Source: Stutzerimonas stutzeri (GTDB lineage Bacteria; Pseudomonadota; Gammaproteobacteria; Pseudomonadales; Pseudomonadaceae). From it: a stretch of DNA of 64,000 nt. Of the stretch, positions 26,416 to 34,984 are shown in pieces. The stretch covers positions 36,766 through 100,765 of the forward strand of contig NZ_JAAMQZ010000018.1 in NCBI RefSeq assembly GCF_013522825.1, in the 5' to 3' direction. Made by a program: the position numbers and the translations under genes. The first letter of the stretch is position 1, and each line of letters starts with the position of its first letter. The notes under the pieces are model-generated. The model had not been told where the DNA came from and made no database searches. It saw nothing but the letters and a program-made list of their open reading frames with translations.

Positions 26416-27865
26416 AAGCGGTCACCCTCGTTTCGGTTTTCGGTGCGTGCTGTTCCAGGAAGCACTTGCGTAGCAGGTTCTGTGCAACCAGCAGGCGGTA
26501 CTCGCGGCTGGCGCGGAAGTCGGTCAGAGGCGTGAAGTCCTGGGCCAGAGCCTCGCAGGCGCGTTCGGCCGTCTCCAGGGTGAAGGACGCGCCGATCAGC
26601 GCGCCCTCACAGGCCACCGCCCGCTTCGGAATCGCCGCCATGCCGCCGAAGGCGACGCGGGCATCGGCAATCACGCCGTTCTCGACGCTCAGATCGAAGG
26701 CCGCGCATACCGCGGAAATGTCGTCGTCCAGACGTTTGGACACCTTGTAGGCGCGGAATATCTGCTCCGGCCGGGCGCGCGGGACGAGAACCTTCTCGAT
26801 GAATTCGCCGGGTTCGCGGGCGGTGACCTTGTAGTCGATGAAGTAATCCTGCAGCGGCAGGGTGCGGCTGCGTTCGCCCTTGCGCAGCACCACCTGGGCG
26901 CCAAGGGCGATCAGCAATGGCGGCGAGTCACCGATGGGCGAGGCGTTGCCGATGTTGCCGCCCAGGGTGCCCTGGTTGCGGATCTGCAAGGATGCGAAGC
27001 GGTGCAGCAGCTCGCCGAAATCGGGGTATTCGGCAGCCAGCGCTTCGTAGCAGTCGGTCAGGGCGGTGGCCGCGCCAAGCTCGATGTGGCTGTCGCTGAC
27101 TTCGACCTGCTTCATTTCGGCGATATGGCCGACATAGATCATCACCGGCAGTTCGCGGTGGAACTGGGTGACTTCCAGCGCGAGATCGGTGCCGCCGGCC
27201 AGCAGGCGGGCGTCCGGGTTGGCGCTGTAGATCTCGGCCAGGTCCGCCACCGTCAGCGGCGACAGGCAGCGCTTGTCGCCATTGTTCAGCTCTGCGGTTT
27301 CGTGTGGTTCGATGGCTTTCAGCTGGGCGATGGTTTCGGCTTCGCGGGCATCGAACTGATCCGGCTGCTTGCCGTCGCAGGCCTGTTCAGCAGCTTCGAG
27401 GATCGGTCGGTAGCCGGTGCAGCGACAGAGGTTGCCGGCCAGGGCTTCGTGGGTCTGGGCCGAATCGTATTCGTTGACGGCGCCTGACGCGGCCCGATTC
27501 TTCTGCAGGGCGAACAGGCTCATGACGAAGCCCGGCGTGCAGAAACCACACTGCGAACCATGGCAGTCGACCATCGCCTGCTGAACACTGTGCAGCTGGC
27601 CCTGATCCTTCAGGTCTTCGACGACGATCAGCTGCTTGCCGTGCAAGGCTGAGACGAAGGTCAGGCAGGAGTTGAGCGTGCGATAACGCAGCGTGTCGCC
27701 AACCAGCTCGCCTACCACTACGGTGCAGGCACCGCAGTCGCCGGAGGCGCAGCCTTCCTTGGTGCCGGTCTTGCCACGGTGCTCGCGCAGGTACTGCAGT
27801 ACCGTGGTGTTGGGGTCGAGAGTCTGCTCGCTGCGCAGCTCTCGATTGAGTAGGAACTGGATCAC
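26408..27865 (-). CDS. xdhA: Xanthine dehydrogenase small (FeS/FAD) subunit XdhA
   Basis: 485-residue electron-transfer subunit. The first [2Fe-2S] domain has Cys39, Cys44 and Cys47 (GCASGDCGACTVV) plus the fourth Cys at LNSCLTF. The second cluster has SQCGFCTPGFVMS and CRCTGY. The FAD domain contains LLAGGTDLALEV and GGNIGNASPIGDSPP. The start is GTG 27865 with GGAGG a few bases upstream. A predicted promoter with an overlapping palindrome lies 40-68 bases upstream; no TTGTATACAA-type site was seen there. Confidence 0.96.
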   Translation of the reverse strand: MIQFLLNRELRSEQTLDPNTTVLQYLREHRGKTGTKEGCASGDCGACTVVVGELVGDTLRYRTLNSCLTFVSALHGKQLIVVEDLKDQGQLHSVQQAMVDCHGSQCGFCTPGFVMSLFALQKNRAASGAVNEYDSAQTHEALAGNLCRCTGYRPILEAAEQACDGKQPDQFDAREAETIAQLKAIEPHETAELNNGDKRCLSPLTVADLAEIYSANPDARLLAGGTDLALEVTQFHRELPVMIYVGHIAEMKQVEVSDSHIELGAATALTDCYEALAAEYPDFGELLHRFASLQIRNQGTLGGNIGNASPIGDSPPLLIALGAQVVLRKGERSRTLPLQDYFIDYKVTAREPGEFIEKVLVPRARPEQIFRAYKVSKRLDDDISAVCAAFDLSVENGVIADARVAFGGMAAIPKRAVACEGALIGASFTLETAERACEALAQDFTPLTDFRASREYRLLVAQNLLRKCFLEQHAPKTETRVTAYV

Positions 27866-27904
27866 GGGGCCTCCTGGGTTTCTTGTTCTGGGCTCTGGCG
27901 GTAG

Positions 27905-27933
27905 AAACTAGCCTTATCTGACTTTTAGGTCAA
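27905..27933 (-). promoter_or_regulatory. Predicted xdhA promoter with overlapping palindrome
   Basis: On the minus strand TTGACC (27928-27933) and TAGTTT (27905-27910) are 17 bases apart. The imperfect palindrome TGACTTTTAGGTCA (27919-27932) covers the -35 box, which is a good place for a repressor. The factor is unknown. Confidence 0.5.
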
Positions 27934-28082
27934 GAAATAGCTGTCCAGGAAGTCAATGCGACCGACAGGCGCACCTTCCTGAGGGGGGCTTGCTCCCTCG
28001 CTGGTGGTGTATGTCTGCAGTAAAGACCGTCCAGAGCGCTTTGGCGTCGCCGGCTTGTCCGCTGCTGCCGGGCGCTGGATGC

Positions 28083-28832
28083 CTAGCGCAGTGGTCGCGT
28101 TGCCAGTTCGAGCCCCAACAGCAGCAGGAACGACAGGAAGCAGGTGCGGAACACCCTCGGGCTGATTCGCGCCCTGATGCGCTGCCCCAGCCACATGCCG
28201 GCGAGAGCGGGCACGATGGCCAGCGTGGACAGGCCGAGCTGGCCGATGTGAAAGGCATCGTGCAGCGCCAGGCCGGAGGCGAGCGACAGCGTGGAGACGG
28301 TGAACGACAGGCCCAGGGCCTGGATCAGCTCCTCCTTGTCCAGCCGCAGGGCCTGCAGGTAAGGCACGGCAGGTATCACGAACACCCCGGTGGCGCCGGT
28401 CACCAGCCCCGTGACCAGGCCGACCAGCGGCGACAGCCACGGCTCGATGCGAGCGGGGACCTGCAGTGCCGGCGAAACCAGCGCATAACCGGCGTAGACC
28501 ACCAGGGCGATGCCCAGCGCCAGACCCGACATGAGCGGGGCCACCCGTGCCAGCAGCGCAGCCCCGGCCACGGTGCCCAGGACGATCCCCGCCATCATCG
28601 GCCACAGGCGCCGCAGCAAGGGCGCCAGCGCCGGCCCGGCGAAGAGCTGCCACAGATTGGTCACCAGCGACGGAATGACCAGCATGGCGGCGGCAGTGGC
28701 TGGCGTCATCACCGCACCCAGCAGCCCCATGGCCACGGTGGGCAGGCCCATGCCGGTGACGCCCTTGACCAGCCCGGCGGCGACGAAGGTGCAGGCGATC
28801 AGGGCGAAGAGAAAAGGCGAAAGTTCGTTCAT
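28083..28832 (-). CDS. TauE/SafE-family membrane exporter
   Basis: 249-residue protein with about eight hydrophobic segments arranged as two related halves. ACTFVAAGLVKGVTGMGLPTVAMGLL and GLVTGLVTGATGVFVIPAVPYLQAL carry the Gly-rich repeats typical of the TauE/SafE (DUF81) family of anion exporters. ATG 28832 (MNELSPFLF) is the sensible start; the frame runs on into the divergent LysR gene. The substrate is unknown. The close head-to-head LysR gene (85-base gap) probably regulates it. Confidence 0.87.
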   Translation of the reverse strand: MNELSPFLFALIACTFVAAGLVKGVTGMGLPTVAMGLLGAVMTPATAAAMLVIPSLVTNLWQLFAGPALAPLLRRLWPMMAGIVLGTVAGAALLARVAPLMSGLALGIALVVYAGYALVSPALQVPARIEPWLSPLVGLVTGLVTGATGVFVIPAVPYLQALRLDKEELIQALGLSFTVSTLSLASGLALHDAFHIGQLGLSTLAIVPALAGMWLGQRIRARISPRVFRTCFLSFLLLLGLELATRPLR

Positions 28833-28917
28833 GCCGGCATTGGACCTGCTTGAGCCCTCGGGCACAATGCGGTTTTCTCGCGCAAGCCTTCGGCGAATCC
28901 GAAGGGTAGGGGGCTTC

Positions 28918-29814
28918 ATGCGGCTCGACCTGGCGGACCTGCAGCTGTTTCTCTGCATCGCCGATGCCGGCAGCATCACCCACGGCGCCGCCCGGGCGAA
29001 CCTGGCGCTGGCTTCGGCGAGCGAGCGGCTGCGCAATATCGAGGCGGACGCCGGCGTCCCGCTGCTGCAACGTCATGCTCGCGGCGTGGTGACCACCGAG
29101 GCCGGCGAAGCCCTGGCGCACCATGCGCGGCTGATCCTGCACCAGCAAGCCCTGCTCAAGGGGGAGCTGCGCGATTTCGCCGCTGGCGCGCGGGGCACGC
29201 TCCACCTGTATGCCAACACCGCGGCGCTCACCGAATACCTGCCACGCAAGCTCGCCCCCTGGCTTGCCAGCCGTCCGCACCTGCACGTGGATCTGAAGGA
29301 GCGGACCAGCGTGGAAATCGTCCGCACCATCAATGCAGGGTTGGTCGAAGCCGGTATCGTTTCCGACGCCGTCGAGGCGCCCGGCCTGATCCGGCAGGCG
29401 GTCGCCGAGGATCGCCTGGTACTGATCGCGCCCACCGGCCACCGCCTGGCGAGCCGCCGCAGCGTCGCCTTCGCCGACATCCTCGGCGAGCCTTTCGTCG
29501 GGCTCGCCACGGGCAGCGCCCTGCACGGCCACCTCGACGATCACGCGCGCGTTGCCGGTCGTACGCTGGCCGTGCGCATTCGCATGCATACCTACGAAGG
29601 GATCTGTGAAATGGTGTCGCACGGCATCGGCGTGAGCATCCTGCCCCAGGGCGTCGCCAAACGCTACCAAGGGCGCCACGCCTACCGCATACGTCCGATC
29701 ATGGACAGCTGGAGCCGTCGTCGGCTATGCCTGTGCTACCGGGACTGGTCGGCGCTGTCCGCCCCGATGCAGAGCCTGCTGCTGCATCTGGGGCGGGAGG
29801 TGGCTGGGCCGTAG
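28918..29814 (+). CDS. LysR-family transcriptional regulator
   Basis: 298-residue LTTR. N-terminal winged HTH: LQLFLCIADAGSITHGAARANLALASASERLRNIEADAGVPLLQRHARG (key words SITHGAARANLALASASERL and LLQRHARGV). It is followed by a periplasmic-binding-protein-like effector domain ending in a run of basic residues. AGGGTAGGGGG precedes ATG 28918; a much longer open frame to the left overlaps the divergent TauE gene and is rejected. It likely regulates TauE; its effector is unknown. Confidence 0.9.
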   Translation: MRLDLADLQLFLCIADAGSITHGAARANLALASASERLRNIEADAGVPLLQRHARGVVTTEAGEALAHHARLILHQQALLKGELRDFAAGARGTLHLYANTAALTEYLPRKLAPWLASRPHLHVDLKERTSVEIVRTINAGLVEAGIVSDAVEAPGLIRQAVAEDRLVLIAPTGHRLASRRSVAFADILGEPFVGLATGSALHGHLDDHARVAGRTLAVRIRMHTYEGICEMVSHGIGVSILPQGVAKRYQGRHAYRIRPIMDSWSRRRLCLCYRDWSALSAPMQSLLLHLGREVAGP

Positions 29815-29843
29815 TCAGCGTCCAGGCGAATGCCGACCGACGA

Positions 29844-31199
29844 TCAACCGTTGATCAGGCGAGCCGCCGCCTGGCGATGATCGGCGATCAGTCCGGCCAC
29901 ATCCAGGCCCTCGATCTGGCCGTCGATCACTTGCCAGCGACCACCGACCATCACCCGGTCGGCGCGGTCCGCGCCGCAGAGCAGCAGCGCCGAGAGCGGA
30001 TCATGGCTGCCGGAGAAACGCAGTTCGTCCAGCTTGAACAGGGCCAGATCCGCCTGCTTGCCGACCGCCAGCTCGCCGAGGTCATCGCGACCCAGCAGTC
30101 GCGCCGAGCCCTTCGTGGCCCAGCCCAGCGCAAGCTCCGGGGTGATCTTCTCGGCGCCGTAGCGCAGGCGCTGCAGATACAGCGCCTGGCGTGCTTCGAG
30201 GATCATGTTGGAGGCGTCGTTGGAGGCCGAGCCATCGACGCCCAGGCCGATGGGCGCGCCCGCTGCTTCCAGCTCCAGGGTCGGACAGATGCCGGACGCC
30301 AGCCGCATGTTGGAACTGGGGCAATGGCAGATGCCGGTGCCGGCCTGGCCGAGGCGGGCGATTTCATCGGCATTGAAATGGATGCCGTGGGCCAGCCAGG
30401 TGCGGTCGGACAGCCAGCCGACGCTGTCGAGATAATCCACGGTGCGCAGGCCGAAGCGCTCCAGGCAGAAGTCTTCCTCGTCGAGGGTTTCCGCCAGATG
30501 GGTGTGCAGGCGCACGTCCAGGCGCTCGGCCATGGCGGCGCTGGCGCGCATGATCTCCGGCGTGACCGAGAAGGGCGAGCAGGGCGCCAGGGCGATCTGG
30601 ATCTGCGCACCGGCGCCGCGCTCGTGGTAGCAACCGATCAGCCGCTCGCTGTCGGCCAGGATCACTTCGGCTTCCTGCACCGTCTGTTGCGGTGGCAGGC
30701 CGCCATCGGCCTCGCCCAGGCTCATCGAGCCGCGTGTCAGCATGGCGCGCATGCCCAGCTCGCGCACGGCCTGAACCTGTACGTCGATGGCTTCTTCCAG
30801 CCCTTCGGGGAACAGATAGTGGTGATCGGCCGCGGTGGTGCAGCCGGACAGCAGCAGCTCGGCCAGCGCGACCTTGCTCGCCAGTTCGAGTTTTTCCGGC
30901 GTCAGCCGCGCCCAGACCGGGTAGAGCGTCTTCAGCCAGGGAAACAGCGGCTGGTTGACCACCGGGCCCCAGGCACGGGTGAGCGTCTGGTAGAAGTGAT
31001 GATGAGTGTTGATCAGGCCCGGCAGCACCACGTGCTCGCGGGCGTCGAAGATGCTGTTCACCGGTGCGGTGGGCGCCTGGCCGGCAGCGAGCAGTTCGCT
31101 GATGACGCCGTTTTCGATGACCAGCCCGCCGGAAGCGTCCTGATCGTTGGCGGTGAAGAGGGCGAGGGGATTCTTGATCCAAGTACGGGTAGCGGCCAT
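29844..31199 (-). CDS. 8-oxoguanine deaminase (amidohydrolase family)
   Basis: 451-residue amidohydrolase of the ATZ/TRZ-like group. The metal motif is LPGLINTHHHFYQTLTRAWGP, in which the extra His and the FYQTLTR text match the 8-oxoguanine deaminase group typified by P. aeruginosa PA0142, as I recall. Further metal sites: LHTHLAET and CHCPSSNMRLASGICP. GGAGGAG precedes the ATG. It converts oxidised guanine to urate, which fits the adjacent urate pathway. A broader specificity (other amino-substituted heterocycles) cannot be excluded. Confidence 0.86.
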   Translation of the reverse strand: MAATRTWIKNPLALFTANDQDASGGLVIENGVISELLAAGQAPTAPVNSIFDAREHVVLPGLINTHHHFYQTLTRAWGPVVNQPLFPWLKTLYPVWARLTPEKLELASKVALAELLLSGCTTAADHHYLFPEGLEEAIDVQVQAVRELGMRAMLTRGSMSLGEADGGLPPQQTVQEAEVILADSERLIGCYHERGAGAQIQIALAPCSPFSVTPEIMRASAAMAERLDVRLHTHLAETLDEEDFCLERFGLRTVDYLDSVGWLSDRTWLAHGIHFNADEIARLGQAGTGICHCPSSNMRLASGICPTLELEAAGAPIGLGVDGSASNDASNMILEARQALYLQRLRYGAEKITPELALGWATKGSARLLGRDDLGELAVGKQADLALFKLDELRFSGSHDPLSALLLCGADRADRVMVGGRWQVIDGQIEGLDVAGLIADHRQAAARLING

Positions 31200-31316
31200 T
31201 GCCGGCTCCTCCTGAAATGATGGGTTCAGAAAAGCCAGCTCAGTTATGCCCTGTCTGCTGATCCAGGGGCGCCAAGCGCATGGGGGAGTCGCCCCGCAGT
31301 GGGGCGACTGTTTTGC

Positions 31317-32156
31317 TTAGGACCGGTGGTTGTATTTCCCAAGGTCCATATGACGGTTCACATCCTTGTACAGCAAATAGCGGAACTTGCCAGGGCCGCC
31401 GGAGTAGCAGGCTTGCGGGCAGAAGGCGCGCAGCCACATATAGTCGCCGGCCTCCACCTCGACCCAGTCCTGGTTCAGGCGATACACCGCCTTGCCTTCC
31501 AGCACGTACAGGCCGTGTTCCATCACGTGGGTTTCGGCGAAGGGAATGACGCCGCCCGGCTCGAAGGTCACGATATTCACGTGCATGTCATGGCGCATGT
31601 CGCTCATGTCGACGAAGCGGGTGGTCACCCACGCGCCATTGGTACCCGGCATCGGGATCGGCTCGATGTCCTGCTCGTTGGTGATGAAGGCTTGCGGATG
31701 CGCCAGCCCGTCGACGGCCTGGTAGTACTTGCGAATCCAGTGGAAGCGGGCGGGCTGGCCGCTGTTGTTGCGCACCTTCCACTCCGCTGCCGGCGGGATG
31801 AACGCATAGCTGCCGGGGCGCAGTTCGTGGGTGCTGCCCTCGAGCGTCAGAGTGAACTCGCCGTCGACGACGAACAGGACGCCTTCGGCGTTCTTGTCGA
31901 GCTCGGGCTTGTCGCTGCCGCCGCCGTCGGCCAGTTCCACGATGTACTGGGAAAAGGTCTCGGAGAAGCCGGACAGCGGACGGGAGAGAACCCACATACG
32001 CATGTTGTCCCAGAACGGCAGATGGCTGGTGACGATGTCACGCATCACGCCTTTGGGAATGACGGCATAGGCCTCGGTGAACATTGCGCGGTCGGTCAGC
32101 AGTTCGGTCTGCGCCGGATGCCCGCCCGTGGGGGCATAGTACTTGGTGTTTGCCAT
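31317..32156 (-). CDS. allE: (S)-ureidoglycine aminohydrolase-like bicupin
   Basis: 279-residue double-cupin protein that in the known pathway releases ammonia from ureidoglycine to give ureidoglycolate. It begins MANTKYYAPTGGHPAQTELLTDRA, the usual start. The C-terminal cupin has the manganese ligands in FAETHVMEHGLYVLEGK (Glu, His, His spaced 2 and 4) and Gln in CPQACYSGG, matching the UGHY/AllE metal site. GGGAG lies just before the ATG. It is monocistronic, with a cluster of TTGTAT half-sites 105-147 bases upstream. It supplies substrate for allA at 11516. Confidence 0.9.
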   Translation of the reverse strand: MANTKYYAPTGGHPAQTELLTDRAMFTEAYAVIPKGVMRDIVTSHLPFWDNMRMWVLSRPLSGFSETFSQYIVELADGGGSDKPELDKNAEGVLFVVDGEFTLTLEGSTHELRPGSYAFIPPAAEWKVRNNSGQPARFHWIRKYYQAVDGLAHPQAFITNEQDIEPIPMPGTNGAWVTTRFVDMSDMRHDMHVNIVTFEPGGVIPFAETHVMEHGLYVLEGKAVYRLNQDWVEVEAGDYMWLRAFCPQACYSGGPGKFRYLLYKDVNRHMDLGKYNHRS

Positions 32157-32261
32157 ATAACTCCCGTCATCGGTTGTTGTTGCCGGTCGTTAGTGCGCCA
32201 GAGCGTGAGATCGGCTGACTGGCGGGGTTTGCGAGCGGCTGGTAGAGGAGCTGCCTGTGCA

Positions 32262-32303
32262 TTGTATACATGATTGTAGGTTGTATCTAGAGATTGTATC
32301 CAA
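32262..32303. promoter_or_regulatory. Clustered purine-operator-like sites upstream of allE
   Basis: Three direct TTGTAT repeats: TTGTATACAT (32262-32271), TTGTATCTAG (32281-32290) and TTGTATCCAA (32294-32303). The first and third differ from TTGTATACAA by one base. The 233-base region also contains the start of the divergent methyltransferase at 32390. Confidence 0.5.
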
Positions 32304-32389
32304 TTTGCAGGCGGCGATTGCCTGACAAACATACACACCTCTCGAATCGCGTTTAGAATCACGCGCTTTCCACCTCGCGATGACTTTTC

Positions 32390-33331
32390 ATGCAGCCGGA
32401 CGCCCTCGCTACACTGCAGCAACACCTGATCACTGCCCTGGCGCAGCCACCTGTCGAGACGCGCCGGCTGTTCCATGGCCGTGGCCGTTGCTGGCCGGGG
32501 CTTGAGCATGTGACGGTGGACTGGCTGCAGGGGGTGCTGCTGGTGTCGCTGTTCCGTGCGCCGGCGGATACCGAACTGGATGCGTTGCGGGAGATTCTGC
32601 TGGCGCTCGGCCAGAGCGTCGAGTGGCTGGCGAGCGGGGCACACAGCCTGCTGCTGCAGCATCGCTATCTTCCGGACAGTCGCATGGAGCAGCTGCTGGG
32701 CGAGCCTGTCGAAGAATGGCTGATCAGCGAAAACGGCCTGCGTTACAAGCTCGATCTGGGCATCAAGCAGAACAACGGACTGTTCCTCGACATGCGTTAT
32801 GGCCGGCGTTGGGTGCAGGAACAGGCGCGGGGTTTGCGCGTGCTCAACCTGTTCGCCTACACCTGCGGCTTTTCCGTGGCGGCGATTGCCGGCGGCGCCG
32901 AGCATGTGGTCAATCTCGACATGGCGCGCGCGGCGCTCAGTCGCGGGCGAGATAATCACCGGCTCAACGAGCATGACCTGGGCAAGGTCAGCTTTCTCGG
33001 CCACGAGCTGTTCAAATCCTGGGGCAAGATCCGCAAGAGTGGGCCCTACGATCTGGTGATCGTCGATCCGCCGTCGTTCCAGAAGGGCAGCTTCGCCCTG
33101 GACCGTGATTACCAGAAGATCCTGCGCCGCCTGCCCGAGCTGCTGACGCCAACCGGCAGGGTGCTGGCCTGCATCAACGACCCGGATACCGGGCCGGATT
33201 TCCTGATCGAGGGTATCGCCGCCGAGGCGCCCGGCCTGGTGTTCGTGCAGCGCCTGGAAAACCCGCCGGAATTTCCCGATATCAGTTCCGACAGTGGGCT
33301 GAAGGCGCTGGTGTTCGAGCGAGTGTGCTGA
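32390..33331 (+). CDS. Class I SAM-dependent methyltransferase, RlmI-like
   Basis: 313-residue methyltransferase. After a ~110-residue N-terminal part, residues ~115-150 read ENGLRYKLDLGIKQNNGLFLDMR, the characteristic block of RlmI/RlmK-type rRNA methyltransferases. It is followed by the SAM site LNLFAYTCGFSVAAIAGGAEHVVNLDMA and the catalytic-loop DPPSFQKGSF. It lacks the N-terminal PUA domain of RlmI, so the exact target (rRNA position or another nucleic acid) is unknown. The ribosome-binding site is weak. The gene is divergent from allE but is probably unrelated in function. Confidence 0.82.
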   Translation: MQPDALATLQQHLITALAQPPVETRRLFHGRGRCWPGLEHVTVDWLQGVLLVSLFRAPADTELDALREILLALGQSVEWLASGAHSLLLQHRYLPDSRMEQLLGEPVEEWLISENGLRYKLDLGIKQNNGLFLDMRYGRRWVQEQARGLRVLNLFAYTCGFSVAAIAGGAEHVVNLDMARAALSRGRDNHRLNEHDLGKVSFLGHELFKSWGKIRKSGPYDLVIVDPPSFQKGSFALDRDYQKILRRLPELLTPTGRVLACINDPDTGPDFLIEGIAAEAPGLVFVQRLENPPEFPDISSDSGLKALVFERVC

Positions 33332-33412
33332 GGGGGTGAGGAAACCTGAACAGGCCGTTGCGGGTCGGAATCTGCATGCGCCGCATTTGGCTGCCTGTCA
33401 GAAGGAGTTCCC

Positions 33413-33844
33413 ATGTCCCTGTATAGCAAGAACACCGCCGCCAACCTGATCCCCTGCCTGTGTTACCGCGACCTTCCCGCTGCGCTGGAGTGGCTGTGCG
33501 GAGTGTTCGATTTCGAGCGGCGGCGTGTGGTAGAGGATGAACAGGCTGGCATCCTTCATGCTCAGCTGGGCTTTGGCAGCAGCCTGTTGATGCTGGGGCC
33601 GGTGAGCGATACCCAGGAGGATCGCCTGTTCAGTCAGCCGGACGAAGTGGGCGGGGTTTCGACGCAGGGCATCTACGTCATCGTGACCAGCGCCGACGCC
33701 CTTTACACCAAGGCCAAGGCCGCCGGAGCGCAGATCGTCCGTGAGCTGAAGGATGAGGATTATGGTGGCCGCGGTTTCAGTTGCCGTGACCCGGAAGGGC
33801 ATCTGTGGAGCTTTGGTACTTATGATCCCTGGGCCGAGTCGTAG
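33413..33844 (+). CDS. Glyoxalase/VOC superfamily protein
   Basis: 143-residue single-domain VOC protein. Phrases such as LCYRDLPAALEWLCGVFDFE, YVIVTSADALYTKAKAAGAQIV and YGGRGFSCRDPEGHLWSFGTY are the standard beta-alpha-beta-beta-beta motifs; the final Glu/His region (DPEGHLW) contributes a metal ligand in many members. AGAAGGAG lies six bases before the ATG. Substrate unknown; such proteins range from lyases to antibiotic-binding proteins. Confidence 0.87.
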   Translation: MSLYSKNTAANLIPCLCYRDLPAALEWLCGVFDFERRRVVEDEQAGILHAQLGFGSSLLMLGPVSDTQEDRLFSQPDEVGGVSTQGIYVIVTSADALYTKAKAAGAQIVRELKDEDYGGRGFSCRDPEGHLWSFGTYDPWAES

Positions 33845-33891
33845 CAGGCTGTTGAAAAACTACCTGCTAGAGTCGCCGGCGGCAGGCCTGC

Positions 33892-34764
33892 TCAGGCATC
33901 AGGCAGGCAGTCCAGTGAGCCCAGATCCTGGCGCAGGCGCTGCAAGCGTTTGTCGAGATGGCGCCGTTGCTCCGTATCGGACAGCGCATAGAGGTCACTG
34001 ATCAGGCTGATGGTTGCGCTTTCGTTGCGGGCCAGGGTTGCGCGATAGGCGTCCGTCCCCATTGACTCGCGTTCCTGCAGCAGGCGGGCGATGCGTTGCT
34101 CGAAGCCCGCTTCATGGCGCTCGGCCAGAGTCTCCAGCAGGGCGGCTTGCCAGCGCTGCCGGTTTTCCAGCCAGAGACGGTTCTGCTCATCCAGGGTATG
34201 CGCCCAGGCCAGAATGCGCTGGTGCTGTGCGGCATCGAGCTTGCCGGTCCACTGTTCGATACGCTTGCCCATGCGCTCGGCACGCTCGCGGATCTGTTGC
34301 GGAAGTGGCGCGGCCAGGTATTTCTCCTGATGTTCTTGATGGTTCTCGGCGAGGGCCTTGGCGAGCTGGTTCACCTGACGATCATCCAGCTCGCGCAGCA
34401 ATTGCACGGTCGTTGGTGTGATTTCCACGGCCACGGATTGAATGGCTTGCCTTATGTCCTGATAGTGGCTGCGGATGGCGCGTTCATCGAGTTCGCCCTG
34501 GCGTATCTGTCGCTGCATGCGCTGAAGGGCGTCGAGGTCGTCCGGCAGCTGCGTACGGCAGTGCCAGGCGATGTGTTCGCGCAACTGTTCGCGCAGGCGG
34601 CTCTGCTGGTTGCGGTTCATGTCCAGGTAGTCATCCAGCGACCAGGAAACCAGCAGGTCCAGGTTGCGATAGGCAAGGTTGATGCGGCTGCAGCCGACCA
34701 GCGTCACCACCATCGCCAGCAGCAACAGTAGTGCCTTGGAGCCAGGTGTCGGGCGAATCCGCAT
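33892..34764 (-). CDS. DUF6279-family lipoprotein
   Basis: 290-residue protein with a lipoprotein signal ending VTLVGCSRINLAYRNLDLL (lipobox LVGC). The rest is almost entirely helical and rich in Arg, Gln and Leu, with long coiled-coil-like stretches. The mature start SRINLAYRNLDLLVSWSLDDYLDMN is the recurrent feature of the DUF6279 family in Pseudomonas. GAGGAA precedes the ATG. No enzymatic motif is visible, and the function is unknown. A perfect 17-base palindrome lies 67 bases upstream. Confidence 0.82.
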   Translation of the reverse strand: MRIRPTPGSKALLLLLAMVVTLVGCSRINLAYRNLDLLVSWSLDDYLDMNRNQQSRLREQLREHIAWHCRTQLPDDLDALQRMQRQIRQGELDERAIRSHYQDIRQAIQSVAVEITPTTVQLLRELDDRQVNQLAKALAENHQEHQEKYLAAPLPQQIRERAERMGKRIEQWTGKLDAAQHQRILAWAHTLDEQNRLWLENRQRWQAALLETLAERHEAGFEQRIARLLQERESMGTDAYRATLARNESATISLISDLYALSDTEQRRHLDKRLQRLRQDLGSLDCLPDA

Positions 34765-34831
34765 CGCGGTTCCTCGTCTTGTTGAAATGCTGCGCTCCTG
34801 AATAGAGCCGCAAGGCGCTCCGGCAGTTCGG

Positions 34832-34848
34832 TCACAAGAGTCTTGTGA
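34832..34848. promoter_or_regulatory. Perfect 17-base palindrome, candidate operator
   Basis: TCACAAGA-G-TCTTGTGA, perfectly symmetric, 67 bases upstream of the DUF6279 gene and 136 bases upstream of the small gene at 34985. No T-run follows on either strand, so it looks more like a protein-binding site than a terminator. Confidence 0.45.
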
Positions 34849-34984
34849 AGCACGGTCTGCGCAGCTTTTTTAACAGCCTGTAAACAGTAACGGCTCGTTT
34901 GTGCGAGAAGAACGTTGCTTGGCGTGGTCACTAAGTCATGGGCCGCGATGGAGCGGATCGCCATTTCAATCGAGGGCAGTCGTT

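Noticed and set aside
23926..26535. An 869-codon plus-strand frame opposite xdhB
   Set aside because: Composition is that of an antisense shadow, and xdhB on the other strand has full family motifs.
27925..29679. A 584-codon minus-strand frame spanning the LysR and TauE genes
   Set aside because: It crosses two convincing genes in other frames and matches no family.
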